In this document: positions 32,080 to 41,464 of the stretch, piece by piece | Numbering within the stretch: position 1 is the first letter of the stretch | How the letters are laid out: every line of letters begins with the position of its first letter | Origin: Solirubrobacterales bacterium | GTDB taxonomy: Bacteria > Actinomycetota > Thermoleophilia > Solirubrobacterales > Solirubrobacteraceae | Direction: 5' to 3' | Length of the DNA stretch: 64,000 nucleotides | Assembly (NCBI GenBank): GCA_003244205.1 | Contig: QHBW01000060.1 | Coordinates: forward strand, 1 to 64,000 | Notes under the pieces: generated by a model | The model's database searches: none | Told to the model about the DNA's origin: nothing | Seen by the model: only the letters and a program-made list of their open reading frames with translations | Program-made: the position numbers and the translations under genes

Positions 32080-34733
32080 TGACCTCCAAGGAGATCCGCG
32101 GGCGCTTCCTGGAGTACTTCGCCGAGCGCGATCACCGCCTGCTGCGCTCGGGGTCGCTGGTCCCTGCCGAGCACGACCCTTCCGTGCTGCTGACGACCGC
32201 AGGCATGCAGCCGCTGAAGCCGTACTTCGAAGGGAGCGAGCAGCCACCGCATCCGCGGCTGGCGAGCTGCCAGAAGGTGTTTCGCGCGGTCGACATCGAT
32301 CAGGTGGGGCTGACCACCCGCCACCTCACCTTCTTCGAGATGTTGGGCAACTTCTCGGTCGGCGACTACTTCAAGCAGGGCGCGGTCGAGTATGCGTGGC
32401 AGCTCTCGTTGGAGGGGTTCGGGCTCGATCCCGAGATGATCTGGATCACGGTCTTCGAGGGCGACGACGAGCTGGGGCTCGGACCCGACGAGGAGGCGAT
32501 CGAGGCGTGGCTCTCTGTCGGCATCCCGCGCGAGCGGATCGTGGGCTGTCCGCGGTCGGAGAACTTCTGGCAGGCGGGCCCGATCGGTCCTTGCGGCCCC
32601 TGCTCGGAGCTCTACCTCGACCGCGGGCTCGCCTTTGGAGCGCCCGACGACCTGCCCGGCGCTGACAACGAGCGCTTTCTCGAGTACTGGAACCTCGTCT
32701 TCATGCAGTACCGGCAGGATCCCGCGAACACGCTCACACCGCTGCCAGGCAAGAACATCGACACGGGTCTCGGGCTCAACCGCATGGCGGCGATCCAGCA
32801 GGGCGTCGAGTCAGTCTTCGAGACCGACCAGTTCGTACCCCTGATCGAGCTCGGCGAGGAGCTCAGCGGACATCGCAGCGGCGAGTCGCCGGCGGTCGAC
32901 CGGGCGCTGCGGATCCTCGCCGACCACAGCCGGGGAATGAGCTTCCTCGTCGCCGACGGCGTCGTGCCCTCCAACGAGGACCGTGGCTATGTGCTGCGCC
33001 GCGTCATGCGACGCGCGATCCAGCAGGGCCGTGGGCTGGAGATGGCGCCCGGATTCCTCGCGCGCTTCGGCGATCGCGTCGTCGAGGTCATGGGTTCCGC
33101 CTACCCGGAGCTGCACGAGCAGCGTGCGGCGATCGAGCAGTGGCTCGCCAGCGAGGAGGAGGGCTTCGGGCGCACGCTCGAGCAGGGGACTCGCCTGCTG
33201 AGCGAGGTCATCGCCGCCGCGCGCGAGCGCGGCGAGGACGCGATTGCCGCCGCCGACGCCTTCCAGCTGCACGACACCTACGGCTTTCCGATCGACGTCA
33301 CGCTGGAGCTCGCATCCGCAGCCGGACTCGGTGTCGACGAAGCCGGCTTCTCGGCGTTGATGGACGCGCAGCGCCAGCGCGCGCGCGCGTCCGGCGGTAT
33401 CGCCGGGCGCTCGGGCGGCGGCGACGGCGAGCGCGGACAGAGGTGGGCCCAGAGCACCGGCTTCCGCACCGAATTCACCGGTTACAGCTCGATCGAGCAG
33501 TCGACCACCGTCGCGGCGCTCGAGCGCGAGGGTGGCCGCCTGCTCGCCAAGCTCGCCGAGTCCCCCTTCTATCCCGCCGGTGGCGGACAGGTCTCGGACT
33601 CGGGCGTGGTGGAGTGCGAGTCGGGTGACTGTCGCGCGCGCGTGGCCGAGGTACTGCGCCTGGGAGACGACCAGGCGCTCGTGCTCGAGCTCGAAGCGGG
33701 CGAGCTCGAACCCGGGGAACGTGTGCTCGCGCGCGTCGACGCGGCGACGCGCCACGCAACCGAGTGCAACCACACCGCGACTCATCTGCTGCACGCGGCG
33801 CTGCGCGAGCGGCTGGGCGACCATGTGCGCCAAGCGGGCTCGGCGGTCCAGCCCGGCAAGCTGCGCTTTGACTTCACCCACGGCGCCGCGCTGACCGACG
33901 CGGAGCTGCGCGATGTCGAGGACGAGGTCAACAGCCGCGTGCTCGCCAACCTGCCAGTGCGCGCGCTCACCACGACTCTCGACGAGGCCCGGCGGCTGGG
34001 CGCGATGGCCCTGTTCGGAGAGAAGTACGGCGAGGTCGTGCGGATGGTCGAGATCGGGGACGGATCGTTCTCCCGAGAGCTCTGCGGTGGCACGCATGTG
34101 CGCCGCACCGCCGAGATCAGTGTGTTCAAGATCGTCTCGGAGAGCTCCAGCGCGGCCAACGTTCGCCGCATTGAGGCGGTCACCGGGCCTGTGGCGGTGG
34201 CGCTGCTGCGTCGTCACGACGCGCTCCTCGAAGACGTCGCCGAGCGTCTGCGGACGTCGCCGGAGGGCGTCGTCGAGGCGCTCGAGACGCGCGAGCGGCA
34301 GCGGCGCGAGCTCGAGCGCGCAGCCAGCGGCGCAGACGGCGCCGCCGCCGGCGCGGCGGGAGTGGACATAGAGGAGCTGTTTGGGCGCGTGCAGCAGATC
34401 GAGGGCGCGAACGTGCTCGTCGAGCAGGTTGTCGCCGGCGATGAGCAGTCGCTGCTGGCGACCCTGGATCGCGTCAAGGGCCGTCTCGACGATGCCGCCG
34501 TCGTGCTCGGCAGCGAGGTCCAGGGGCGCGTGGCGCTGGTCGCGGCCGTCGCCCCGGCGCTCGTCGAGCGTGGGGTCAAGGCCGGCGACGTCGTCAAGGC
34601 TGGCGCCGTCGCGGCCGGCGGCGGCGGCGGCGGACGCGACACCCTGGCGCGCGCAGGTGGACGCGACGTGGCAAGGCTCGGCGACGCGCTCGCGGCGGCG
34701 CGCGCGGCGATCTGCACCGCGCTCGAGAGCTGA
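32079..34733 (+). CDS. alaS: Alanine-tRNA ligase
   Basis: 884 residues. The class-II catalytic domain is first (EIRGRFLEYFAERDH, TFFEMLGNFSVGDYFK, NTGLGLNR-like DTGLGLNRMAAI), then the editing domain with zinc-binding CNHTATHLLHAALRE and CGGTHVRRT, and the C-terminal DHHA1 oligomerisation domain ending GGGGGGRDTLARAGG. ATG 32079 overlaps the mnmA stop; GTG 32076 is an alternative. The frame stays open ~500 nt upstream as an artefact of base composition. AlaRS length in bacteria is ~870-890, in agreement. Confidence 0.97.
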   Translation: MTSKEIRGRFLEYFAERDHRLLRSGSLVPAEHDPSVLLTTAGMQPLKPYFEGSEQPPHPRLASCQKVFRAVDIDQVGLTTRHLTFFEMLGNFSVGDYFKQGAVEYAWQLSLEGFGLDPEMIWITVFEGDDELGLGPDEEAIEAWLSVGIPRERIVGCPRSENFWQAGPIGPCGPCSELYLDRGLAFGAPDDLPGADNERFLEYWNLVFMQYRQDPANTLTPLPGKNIDTGLGLNRMAAIQQGVESVFETDQFVPLIELGEELSGHRSGESPAVDRALRILADHSRGMSFLVADGVVPSNEDRGYVLRRVMRRAIQQGRGLEMAPGFLARFGDRVVEVMGSAYPELHEQRAAIEQWLASEEEGFGRTLEQGTRLLSEVIAAARERGEDAIAAADAFQLHDTYGFPIDVTLELASAAGLGVDEAGFSALMDAQRQRARASGGIAGRSGGGDGERGQRWAQSTGFRTEFTGYSSIEQSTTVAALEREGGRLLAKLAESPFYPAGGGQVSDSGVVECESGDCRARVAEVLRLGDDQALVLELEAGELEPGERVLARVDAATRHATECNHTATHLLHAALRERLGDHVRQAGSAVQPGKLRFDFTHGAALTDAELRDVEDEVNSRVLANLPVRALTTTLDEARRLGAMALFGEKYGEVVRMVEIGDGSFSRELCGGTHVRRTAEISVFKIVSESSSAANVRRIEAVTGPVAVALLRRHDALLEDVAERLRTSPEGVVEALETRERQRRELERAASGADGAAAGAAGVDIEELFGRVQQIEGANVLVEQVVAGDEQSLLATLDRVKGRLDDAAVVLGSEVQGRVALVAAVAPALVERGVKAGDVVKAGAVAAGGGGGGRDTLARAGGRDVARLGDALAAARAAICTALES

Positions 34734-34735
34734 GT

Positions 34736-35161
34736 GTGCTCGTGCGCGTCCTCGCCCTCGACCACGGCGAAGCGCACTGCGGATGTGCGATCAGCGATCC
34801 CACCGGCACACTCGCGACGCCGCTGGACCCGGTCGAGAACCCAGACACGCGGGCTGGGCTCAACGCGATCGTGGAGCTCGTACGCGACCGCGAGGTGGGC
34901 AAGGTTGTGGTCGGGCTTCCGCTGCGTCTCGACGGTGCTGACAGCGCCCAGACCGAGGCGGCGCGGGAGTTCGCCACGCGCTTGCTGGCGCGCCTCGAGC
35001 CGCTCGGGGTCGACGTGCGGCTCCATGACGAGCGGCTCACCACGCGCCAGGCGCGTGCCGGCGGTGGTCTTGCCAGCGAGCACTCGCGGGCGGCGGCCCA
35101 CCTGCTCGCATCGTGGTTGGAAGTGCAGGGTGCGGTGCGCACTTCAGACAGATCCCTCTAG
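34736..35161 (+). CDS. ruvX: YqgF/RuvX-type nuclease (16S rRNA processing / putative Holliday resolvase)
   Basis: 141 residues of RNase H fold: VLALDHGEAHCGCAISD (first acidic residue Asp9), VVVGLPLRLDG with the family glycines, VRLHDERLTT (second acidic site) and a C-terminal HSRAAAHLLASWLE (an Asp is commonly found at the third position of this region, here replaced by His/Ala context). YqgF family members trim the 5' end of 16S rRNA and can cut branched DNA. GTG 34736 lies 2 nt after the alaS stop, matching the common alaS-yqgF-mltG-aroE order. Confidence 0.88.
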   Translation: MLVRVLALDHGEAHCGCAISDPTGTLATPLDPVENPDTRAGLNAIVELVRDREVGKVVVGLPLRLDGADSAQTEAAREFATRLLARLEPLGVDVRLHDERLTTRQARAGGGLASEHSRAAAHLLASWLEVQGAVRTSDRSL

Positions 35162-35175
35162 GCTCTGACTGCTCG

Positions 35176-36801
35176 ATGCCCCGCTTCGGCCGCAGCTCAC
35201 CGTCCGCGCGCGACCGGACTCCCGAGGAGCGCGCTCGTGATCGCGCCGAGCGCGAGCAGCGCCGCGCGAGCCGTGAGGGTCGCGCCGCCGACCCGCACAT
35301 GCTCGACGCCAACGACCTCGAGGCACCCCTGTCGGATGTGCAACAGCCCGCCGCCGAGCCGGCTCTCGCCCCAGACCCGGCACGTGTCGACCCCCCCCTC
35401 GGGGCGCACCAGGCTCGCCAGGATCTCGGCTGGCCCGACGAGGAGCCCCAAGTCCCCGCGAGTCCCGACTACGCGCCCGGGTCACAGTCCGAGCCCGAGC
35501 CCGCGGCTTACCCCGAGCCCGTCCCCGAGCCCACACCTTCGGCCTATCGCGAGCCAGACCCCGAGCCGAGCGCCGAGACCGTGCCGCCGCCACTGCCGCC
35601 TTCCGACTCCGTGCCGGCGGCGATCCGCATCGAGTCGGGGGGCGGTGCCGAGCCGATCGTAGAGGCTGGTGGCACGGCTCCGCCAGCGCCCCCGCGCCGG
35701 CGCCGGCGCCGGGGATCGGGCCAGAGACCAGAGGGGTCAAGTCCCGCTGGCCGCGCGCGCATCGTCCGGCGGGTGGTCGCTGGGGTCGTTGTGGGGCTGA
35801 TCGTCGCGGTCCTCTATTTTGCTTTCGAGACCTTCCAACCGTTCCATGGCTCTGGTCACGGGCAGGTCACCGTGGTGGTTCCCAAGGGCGCCTCGGTGCA
35901 CCAGATCGGCGACGAGCTCGCCAGCCGCGGAGTGGTCGCCTCGGGGTTCTTCTTCTATCTCCACGCGCGCCTCTCCGGCGGCGGGTCGAACATCCGTCCC
36001 GGGAGCTACTCACTCCAGCAGGACATGAGCTACTCCGCGGCGCTGACGGCGCTGCACAAGGGGCCCACGGTAGCCAGGACGATCACGATCACGATCGTCC
36101 CCGGGATGGACCGCGCAGGGATCGCCAGGCTCGCACGCGCCGACGGGCTCACAGGCAGCTACCTCGTGGCCAGCGCCCATTCTGCACTGCTCAACCCGCG
36201 ACGCTACGGCGCTCCGCGCGGCGTTTCGCTGGAGGGCTTCCTCTTCCCCGACACCTTCCAGCTGCGCGTCGGGGCGACGTCGCGCCAGCTCGTCGACGAG
36301 CAGCTCGCCGATTTCAAGCGCCATTTCGCCACGATCAACCTCGGCGAGGCGCGGCGCCTGCACCTGACCGCCTACGACGTCATCACGGTGGCCTCGATGG
36401 TGGAGAAGGAGGCGTCGCTGAACCGCGAGCGCCCGCTGATCGCCGCGGTTATCTACAACCGCCTGCGCGGACACACCCCGCTGGGCATCGACGCGACCGT
36501 CCTCTACGGACTCGGCGGCGACTTCACGCGACCGCTGACCACTGCCGACCTCGCTCGCGATACGCCCTACAACACCCGCCTGCACCAGGGGCTGCCGCCA
36601 ACGCCGATCTCCAGTCCGGCGCTTGCATCGCTAGTGGCGGCGGCCCATCCCGCCCACGTGCCCTACCTCTATTACGTGGTCAAGCCGGGCACCTGTGGGG
36701 AGGACGCTTTCACCACGAGCTATCAGCAGTTCCTCCGGGACGCCCAGCGCTACCAGAGCGCCAAGGCGGCCAACGGCGGCCGCGCCCCGCAGCACTGCTG
36801 A
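35176..36801 (+). CDS. mltG: Endolytic murein transglycosylase MltG with long Pro/Glu-rich cytoplasmic region
   Basis: 541 residues. The first ~195 are hydrophilic and rich in Pro, Glu and Arg (repeats such as EPEPAAYPEPVPEP), then a basic patch, one membrane helix (VVAGVVVGLIVAVLYFAF, ~205-222), a LysM-like segment (VVVPKGASVHQIGDEL) and the YceG catalytic domain with VASMVEKEASLNRERPLIAAVIYNRL carrying the catalytic Glu, plus LPPTPISSPALAS. MltG cuts nascent glycan strands and sets their length. The cytoplasmic extension is unusually long relative to E. coli (short) and may dock to division or synthesis partners. ATG 35176 chosen, 14 nt after ruvX. Confidence 0.92.
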   Translation: MPRFGRSSPSARDRTPEERARDRAEREQRRASREGRAADPHMLDANDLEAPLSDVQQPAAEPALAPDPARVDPPLGAHQARQDLGWPDEEPQVPASPDYAPGSQSEPEPAAYPEPVPEPTPSAYREPDPEPSAETVPPPLPPSDSVPAAIRIESGGGAEPIVEAGGTAPPAPPRRRRRRGSGQRPEGSSPAGRARIVRRVVAGVVVGLIVAVLYFAFETFQPFHGSGHGQVTVVVPKGASVHQIGDELASRGVVASGFFFYLHARLSGGGSNIRPGSYSLQQDMSYSAALTALHKGPTVARTITITIVPGMDRAGIARLARADGLTGSYLVASAHSALLNPRRYGAPRGVSLEGFLFPDTFQLRVGATSRQLVDEQLADFKRHFATINLGEARRLHLTAYDVITVASMVEKEASLNRERPLIAAVIYNRLRGHTPLGIDATVLYGLGGDFTRPLTTADLARDTPYNTRLHQGLPPTPISSPALASLVAAAHPAHVPYLYYVVKPGTCGEDAFTTSYQQFLRDAQRYQSAKAANGGRAPQHC

Positions 36802-36811
36802 GCGCGCGACG

Positions 36812-37630
36812 ATGAGAGGCGCGCACAGCGCGAGTGAATCGCACCGCCTGGGGGTGCTCGGGTGGCCGATCGCGCACAGTCGCTCGCCGGCGATGTTCGC
36901 TGCTGCGTTTGCTGCCTGCGGTCTGAGGAGGTGGAGCTACCAGCGGCTGCCGGTCCCGGCCGAGCTGCTCGAGGAGACGGTCCGTGCCCTGGGTGCGGCG
37001 GGCTTTGCGGGAGCGAACGTCACGATCCCTCACAAGTCCGCCGTGGTCGTGCTCGCAGACCATGTCTCCCCCGAGGCGCGCGCCATCGGCGCGGCGAACA
37101 CGCTCAGCTTCGCCGGCGACGGGACAATCCACGCGCACAACACCGACGCCACGGGGCTGCTCGCCACGCTGCCCGAGCCGCCGGCGGGCCGCAGTGCACT
37201 CGTGCTCGGAGCCGGGGGCAGCGCCCGTGCCGCGGTCTGGGCGCTGCTCACAGCCGGCGCAAGCGAGGTGCTCGTGCACGCGCGCAACGAGGGGCGCGCC
37301 CGCGCCCTCTGTGCCGCGCTCGGCGGCCAGCCCGTGAGCGCGCCGCGCCCCGCAGCGCTGCTCGTGAACTGCACTCCGGTCGGGTTGACCGACCCCGCGG
37401 CGAGCCCGCTGACCGCTGGCACGGCCGGCGACTACGAGTGCGTGATCGATCTCGTCTACGGCGCTCAGGAGACCGCGCTCGTCGCCGCGGCGCGCCAAGC
37501 AGGCGTGGCGGTGGTCGACGGGGTCGACGTGCTGGTCACTCAGGGGGCGCTGGCCTTCGAGCACTGGCTTGGACGACCGGCTCCGCGCGCGGAGATGCGC
37601 AACGCGGCGCGCTCGGCCTCCCACGGCTGA
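36812..37630 (+). CDS. aroE: Shikimate dehydrogenase
   Basis: 272 residues. The substrate domain contains GVLGWPIAHSRSPAMFAAAF (~13-32) and NVTIPHKSAVVV with the catalytic lysine; the NADP(H) Rossmann fold has VLGAGGSARAAVWAL, and LVNCTPVGL and the C-terminal GVDVLVTQGALAFEHW are family-typical. It reduces 3-dehydroshikimate to shikimate. ATG 36812 is 10 nt after mltG. The other shikimate genes (aroC, aroKB, aroQ) resume at 41917 after an accessory block. Confidence 0.94.
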   Translation: MRGAHSASESHRLGVLGWPIAHSRSPAMFAAAFAACGLRRWSYQRLPVPAELLEETVRALGAAGFAGANVTIPHKSAVVVLADHVSPEARAIGAANTLSFAGDGTIHAHNTDATGLLATLPEPPAGRSALVLGAGGSARAAVWALLTAGASEVLVHARNEGRARALCAALGGQPVSAPRPAALLVNCTPVGLTDPAASPLTAGTAGDYECVIDLVYGAQETALVAAARQAGVAVVDGVDVLVTQGALAFEHWLGRPAPRAEMRNAARSASHG

Positions 37631-37646
37631 CGCGAGAAGCGAGCGA

Positions 37647-38213
37647 CTACGCCCGCGCGGCGACCGTCGGGATGGGGTCGAGCGCGACCAGCCGCACGCC
37701 GGTCCAATGGAAGCGCACCGGGACCAGGCCGCGTGCGGTGTTGTAGCCGATCGTGATCGTGGCGCTCTCCTGGTGAAGCACCTGAATGTTTCGGCTCGGG
37801 GCTGCGGTGTCGGTGCCGATGTAGTGCCCGGCGGCGAAGAAGAAGGCCTGCTGGACGCTACCGCGCGAGCCTACGAGCACTGTCAGCGTGTGCTCGGGCT
37901 CCCACACCGAGGGGTCTACGACCGCGAAGCCGCGGGAAGTGACGCTGGCCGTGGCGCCAGCAAGACCGCTCGAGCCGCTGACGCCAGGCGTTACGTAGGC
38001 CGGTGCCGTTGCGGTCCGCGTCGCCTGCGCGCCGTTCGGTGCAGCCGCCGCCGATGTTGGCGACGTGGCGCTGGTCGCTGTGGCGGCGGTCGGGCTCGCT
38101 GCGGGCGCGCTCGCCGTAGAGGAGCTCGAGGACCCGCCGCTGGAGCCACATGCCGCGAGCGCCGCGGCCGCTGCCAGCGCAGCAAGGCCCGCCGATGCTC
38201 TGGATCGGGGCAC
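37647..38213 (-). CDS. LppP/LprE-type lipoprotein
   Basis: 188 residues with a lipoprotein signal (LAALAAAAALAACGSS, lipobox LAAC, Cys22) and a Ser/Ala/Thr linker to ~85. The folded part (~95-188) has FAVVDPSVWEPEHTLTVLVG, GSVQQAFFFAAGHYIGTDT and a closing VALDPIP, all matching my memory of the mycobacterial LppP/LprE family. Function of that family is unknown. It is convergent with aroE. Confidence 0.78.
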   Translation of the reverse strand: MPRSRASAGLAALAAAAALAACGSSGGSSSSSTASAPAASPTAATATSATSPTSAAAAPNGAQATRTATAPAYVTPGVSGSSGLAGATASVTSRGFAVVDPSVWEPEHTLTVLVGSRGSVQQAFFFAAGHYIGTDTAAPSRNIQVLHQESATITIGYNTARGLVPVRFHWTGVRLVALDPIPTVAARA

Positions 38214-38251
38214 GAATCGACCCTAGCCGACGCGCCGGTCGGTCGACCGCG

Positions 38252-39196
38252 TTATTGCGCGGCGGACGCCGGCGAGGGGGTCGGCCGCCACTGGCGCGCG
38301 TCGGGCAGGGGGCGCAGGATGCCCTCCAGCCGTGGGCGCAGGTGTTCGTAGTCGGGTGGGAGCGAGAGCCGCTCGCCGAGGTGCTCAGCCGGCTCGTCGA
38401 CGGCGAATCCCGGACCGATCGTCGCGAGCTCGTAGAGGATCCCACCCGGTTCGCGGAAGTAGACCGAGCGGAAGTAGAAGCGATCGATCACGGAGGTCGG
38501 GCGTGCTCCCGCCGCGCGCACCTGCTCACGCCAAGGCAGCTGATCCTCGTGCGTCGTCGCCCAGGCGACGTGATGAACGGTTCCAGCCCCGGCGACGCCA
38601 TTGCTTCTCGCCGGCTCGAAGACCACGCGACCGCCGCGGTGCTCGCCCCGCGCCTCCCACTCGTGGGACACGATCTCCTGGAAGCCGAGCGCGTCGCGCA
38701 CCAGCTTCTCGCTGGGGCCGCGGTCGGCGACAAAGACATGCACGGCCTCGAACCCCTGGAGCGCATGCTCGGCGGGGACCTCGCTGGCGCGCGCGATCAG
38801 CGGGGCATCGGTGCGCTCGACCGCCACGAGCGCGTGGTCGAGACCCTCCGGGTCGGCGAAGCGCAGCGCCCTCGAGTCGCGCTCGATCGCGACGCCCTCG
38901 CGGCCAAGGCGCTGCTCCCAGAAGTCCAGCGCCGCTGCGCTGCTCACGCGGTGAACGATGCGATGGACCATGCCCGCCCCGGCCCGGCCCCGGGGTGATT
39001 CGGGATACTCGAAGAAGGTGAGGTCGGCACCGTGGGAGCCTTGCTCATCGGCGTAGAAGAGGTGATAGGCGGTGGGGTCGTCCTGGTTGACGGTCACCTT
39101 GACCAGGCGAAGCCCGAGCACGCGCGCGTAGAACTCCACATTGGCGGACCCGTCAGCGGTGATCGCCGTGATGTGGTGGATGCCGTCGAGGCGCAT
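38252..39196 (-). CDS. VOC-family ring-cleaving dioxygenase (MhqO/LinE-like)
   Basis: 314 residues built of repeated vicinal-oxygen-chelate modules. The N-terminal GIHHITAITADG holds the first metal histidine, a second module has GFEAVHVFVAD, and a third contains GAGTVHHVAWATTHEDQ and the metal-binding glutamate region FREPGGILYELATIGPGFAVDEP. Relatives MhqO/MhqA cleave hydroquinones and confer quinone resistance. ATG 39196 (MRLDGIHH) is preferred to TTG 39208. It is divergent from an ABC exporter across a short region with a perfect palindrome, suggesting shared regulation. Confidence 0.87.
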   Translation of the reverse strand: MRLDGIHHITAITADGSANVEFYARVLGLRLVKVTVNQDDPTAYHLFYADEQGSHGADLTFFEYPESPRGRAGAGMVHRIVHRVSSAAALDFWEQRLGREGVAIERDSRALRFADPEGLDHALVAVERTDAPLIARASEVPAEHALQGFEAVHVFVADRGPSEKLVRDALGFQEIVSHEWEARGEHRGGRVVFEPARSNGVAGAGTVHHVAWATTHEDQLPWREQVRAAGARPTSVIDRFYFRSVYFREPGGILYELATIGPGFAVDEPAEHLGERLSLPPDYEHLRPRLEGILRPLPDARQWRPTPSPASAAQ

Positions 39197-39237
39197 CTGC
39201 TCAGGCAATCTACCTTCTCGCTGGCGCCGGCGATAGA

Positions 39238-39253
39238 AGTTGCGTCAGCAACT
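39238..39253. promoter_or_regulatory. Palindromic operator-like site between dioxygenase and ABC exporter
   Basis: A perfect inverted repeat AGTTGC-GTCA-GCAACT sits in the 70-nt divergent gap, 13 nt before the exporter ATG at 39267 and 41 nt from the dioxygenase ATG. Size and symmetry suit a MarR-type dimer; MarR regulators control MhqO-like dioxygenases in Bacillus. No regulator gene lies in the window. Confidence 0.5.
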
Positions 39254-39266
39254 ATCATGGTTAGGA

Positions 39267-41129
39267 ATGGCCACCGAGATCCGACCCCAGCGAGCGCTGC
39301 GAGCCGCCGGCGCGGGGCCCGCGCGGGCGCCAGGGGGCAAGATCGAGGACCCGGAGCGGCGCCGGCGTACGGCGCGACGCGCCGCCCGCCTGTTCCGTCC
39401 GTATCGCGCACCGCTGGCCGGCGTCCTCGCCCTGATCGCGCTCTCGGCGCTGCTCGGTATGGCCTCGCCGTTTCTCCTGCGAGCCGTGCTCGACAGCGCG
39501 ATTCCCCATCGTGATACGACACTGCTGGTGTGGCTGGTCGCCGGGATGATCGCGATCGCGATCGTCACCGGCGCCCTTGGCGTGGTGCAGACCTACATCT
39601 CCAACAGCGTCGGCCAGCGCGTGATGCACGATCTGCGGGCAGCGGTCTATCGCCACCTGCAGCGGCTGTCGCTGGCCTTCTTCACACGGACGCGCACGGG
39701 CGAGGTCCAGTCGCGCATCGCCAACGACATCGGTGGGGTCACAAGCGTCGTCACGAACACGGCGACCTCGATCGTGCAGAACGTGACCACGGTGGCCACC
39801 ACGATCGTCGCCATGGTGCTGCTCGACTGGCGCCTGGCGGCGTTCTCGCTGGCGCTGATGCCGGTGTTCGTAGCGCTCACGCGGCGAGTAGGGGCCGAGC
39901 GCAGGCGGATCACGACCTCGCTGCAAGGCACGCTCGCGGACGTATCGACGCTCGTTGAGGAGTCGCTCTCGGTCAGCGGCATCCTCTTGGGCAAGACGAT
40001 GGGCCGTGGGCCGGCGCTCGCCGAGCGCTTCGAGCGCGAGTCCTCTGAGATTGCCAGCCTCGAGGTTCGCTCGCGCATGGCCGGACGCTGGGTGATGGCC
40101 TCGATCCAAATGACGTTCGCGATCATGCCCGCGCTCGTCTACCTGTTCGCGGGACTCTCCTTCGCCCACGGGTCGCATCTGATCTCGATCGGGACACTGG
40201 TCGCGTTCACCACGCTGCAAACGCGGATCTTCTTCCCGATCGGACAGCTTCTCTCGGTGGGGCTCGACGTCCAGAGCTCGCTCGCCCTCTTTGACCGCGT
40301 CTTCGAATACCTCGATCTGCCGGTCGACATCGAGGAGTCGCCGACGGCCCAACCGCTGGTCGCGCATGAGCTCAGCGGACGGGTGTCCTTCGAAGACGTC
40401 TGGTTTCGCTACGGCGAGAGCGACGGTGCGGGCAGCTGGACGCTGGAGGGCGTGTCCTTCGTCGTGGAGCCCGGGACACGTACGGCGATCGTAGGCGAGA
40501 CGGGGGCGGGGAAGACCACGCTGGGCTACCTCGTGGCGCGGATGTACGAGGCTGCTCGCGGCGCCGTTCGCATCGACGGCGTCGACGTTCGCGACGTCAC
40601 GCTCGCGTCCCTTCCCGACGCAGTCGGCGTGGTCAGCCAGGAGACCTACTTGTTTCACTCCTCGATCCGCGAAAACCTGCGCTTCGCGCGGCCCGATGCC
40701 AGCGACGCGGAGATCGAGGACACCGCGAGGGCGGCGCGTATCCACGACCTGATCGCGGGCCTGCCCGACGGCTACGACACGCTCGTGGGAGAGCGCGGCT
40801 ATCGCTTCTCCGGTGGCGAGAAGCAGCGCATCGCGATCGCCCGCACGATCCTGCGCAATCCGCCGATCCTCGTGCTCGACGAGGCCACCAGCTCGCTGGA
40901 TGTGGAGACTGAGCGTGCCGTCCAGGAGGCGCTGGATGAGCTCGCCCGGGGCCGCACAACGATCGCGATCGCTCACCGGCTGTCGACGGTGCGAGACGCC
41001 GAGCAGATCGTCGTGCTCGATGGCGGCCGTGTTGTCGAAGTCGGCACCCACGATGCGCTGGTCGCCCGCGAGGGCCGCTATGCCGGCTTCGTTGCCCGCG
41101 ACCTCGATCCGACCGCAGCGCCTGCATGA
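39267..41129 (+). CDS. ABC exporter half-transporter (homodimer type)
   Basis: 620 residues from ATG 39267. After a basic N-terminal stretch come six membrane helices (~45-320) and an ATPase domain: Walker A GETGAGKT, Q-loop VSQETYLF, signature FSGGEKQR, Walker B ILVLDEATSSLD with the catalytic Glu, H-loop IAHRLST. All motifs are canonical, so a functional homodimer is plausible, unlike the pair at 2325-5983. Divergent arrangement with a quinone-type dioxygenase suggests export or detoxification of related compounds, inferred only from position. Confidence 0.92.
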   Translation: MATEIRPQRALRAAGAGPARAPGGKIEDPERRRRTARRAARLFRPYRAPLAGVLALIALSALLGMASPFLLRAVLDSAIPHRDTTLLVWLVAGMIAIAIVTGALGVVQTYISNSVGQRVMHDLRAAVYRHLQRLSLAFFTRTRTGEVQSRIANDIGGVTSVVTNTATSIVQNVTTVATTIVAMVLLDWRLAAFSLALMPVFVALTRRVGAERRRITTSLQGTLADVSTLVEESLSVSGILLGKTMGRGPALAERFERESSEIASLEVRSRMAGRWVMASIQMTFAIMPALVYLFAGLSFAHGSHLISIGTLVAFTTLQTRIFFPIGQLLSVGLDVQSSLALFDRVFEYLDLPVDIEESPTAQPLVAHELSGRVSFEDVWFRYGESDGAGSWTLEGVSFVVEPGTRTAIVGETGAGKTTLGYLVARMYEAARGAVRIDGVDVRDVTLASLPDAVGVVSQETYLFHSSIRENLRFARPDASDAEIEDTARAARIHDLIAGLPDGYDTLVGERGYRFSGGEKQRIAIARTILRNPPILVLDEATSSLDVETERAVQEALDELARGRTTIAIAHRLSTVRDAEQIVVLDGGRVVEVGTHDALVAREGRYAGFVARDLDPTAAPA

Positions 41130-41213
41130 AGGACTACTAAGGCCCCGGGCCAGCCGCCCGCCCGCGCGCCCGGCGGCGTGCAGCGCTCTGAGCCGCTAGC
41201 CTCGCCGGCCCCC

Positions 41214-41438
41214 ATGGCCGACGATCCAGCCCAGGATGGGGGCTCGGCCCCTTCCGGGCCGGGCCTCGAGAACGCCACTAAGGCGGCCGACAGCGGCGCC
41301 TGTCGCCCTTGCCGCGGGACGGGCAGCGTGGTATCGGGTCTGGGCGGAAGCCCGCACGAGGTCTCATGTCCGTGGTGCGACGGCAGCGGACGATTCATCC
41401 CCGAGCACGATGCGCAGGCGGCGCGCCGCGGTGACTAG
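41214..41438 (+). CDS. Small DnaJ-type zinc-finger protein
   Basis: 74 residues. After an acidic, disordered N-terminus, two CxxCxGxG repeats follow: CRPCRGTG (~30-37) and CPWCDGSG (~52-59), the pair that binds one zinc in DnaJ's cysteine-rich domain. No J domain or other DnaJ part is present. Stand-alone proteins of this kind are common in actinobacteria, with unknown roles possibly in protein folding or redox sensing. It sits 84 nt after the ABC exporter and convergent with the secreted protein. Confidence 0.7.
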   Translation: MADDPAQDGGSAPSGPGLENATKAADSGACRPCRGTGSVVSGLGGSPHEVSCPWCDGSGRFIPEHDAQAARRGD

Positions 41439-41464
41439 CACCCGGCCGCGCGGCCGCGCCGGCG

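Noticed and set aside
39261-41051. 596-codon minus-strand ORF opposite the ABC exporter
   Set aside because: Antisense to an ATPase with complete motifs; the translated sequence is highly charged and has no recognisable fold.
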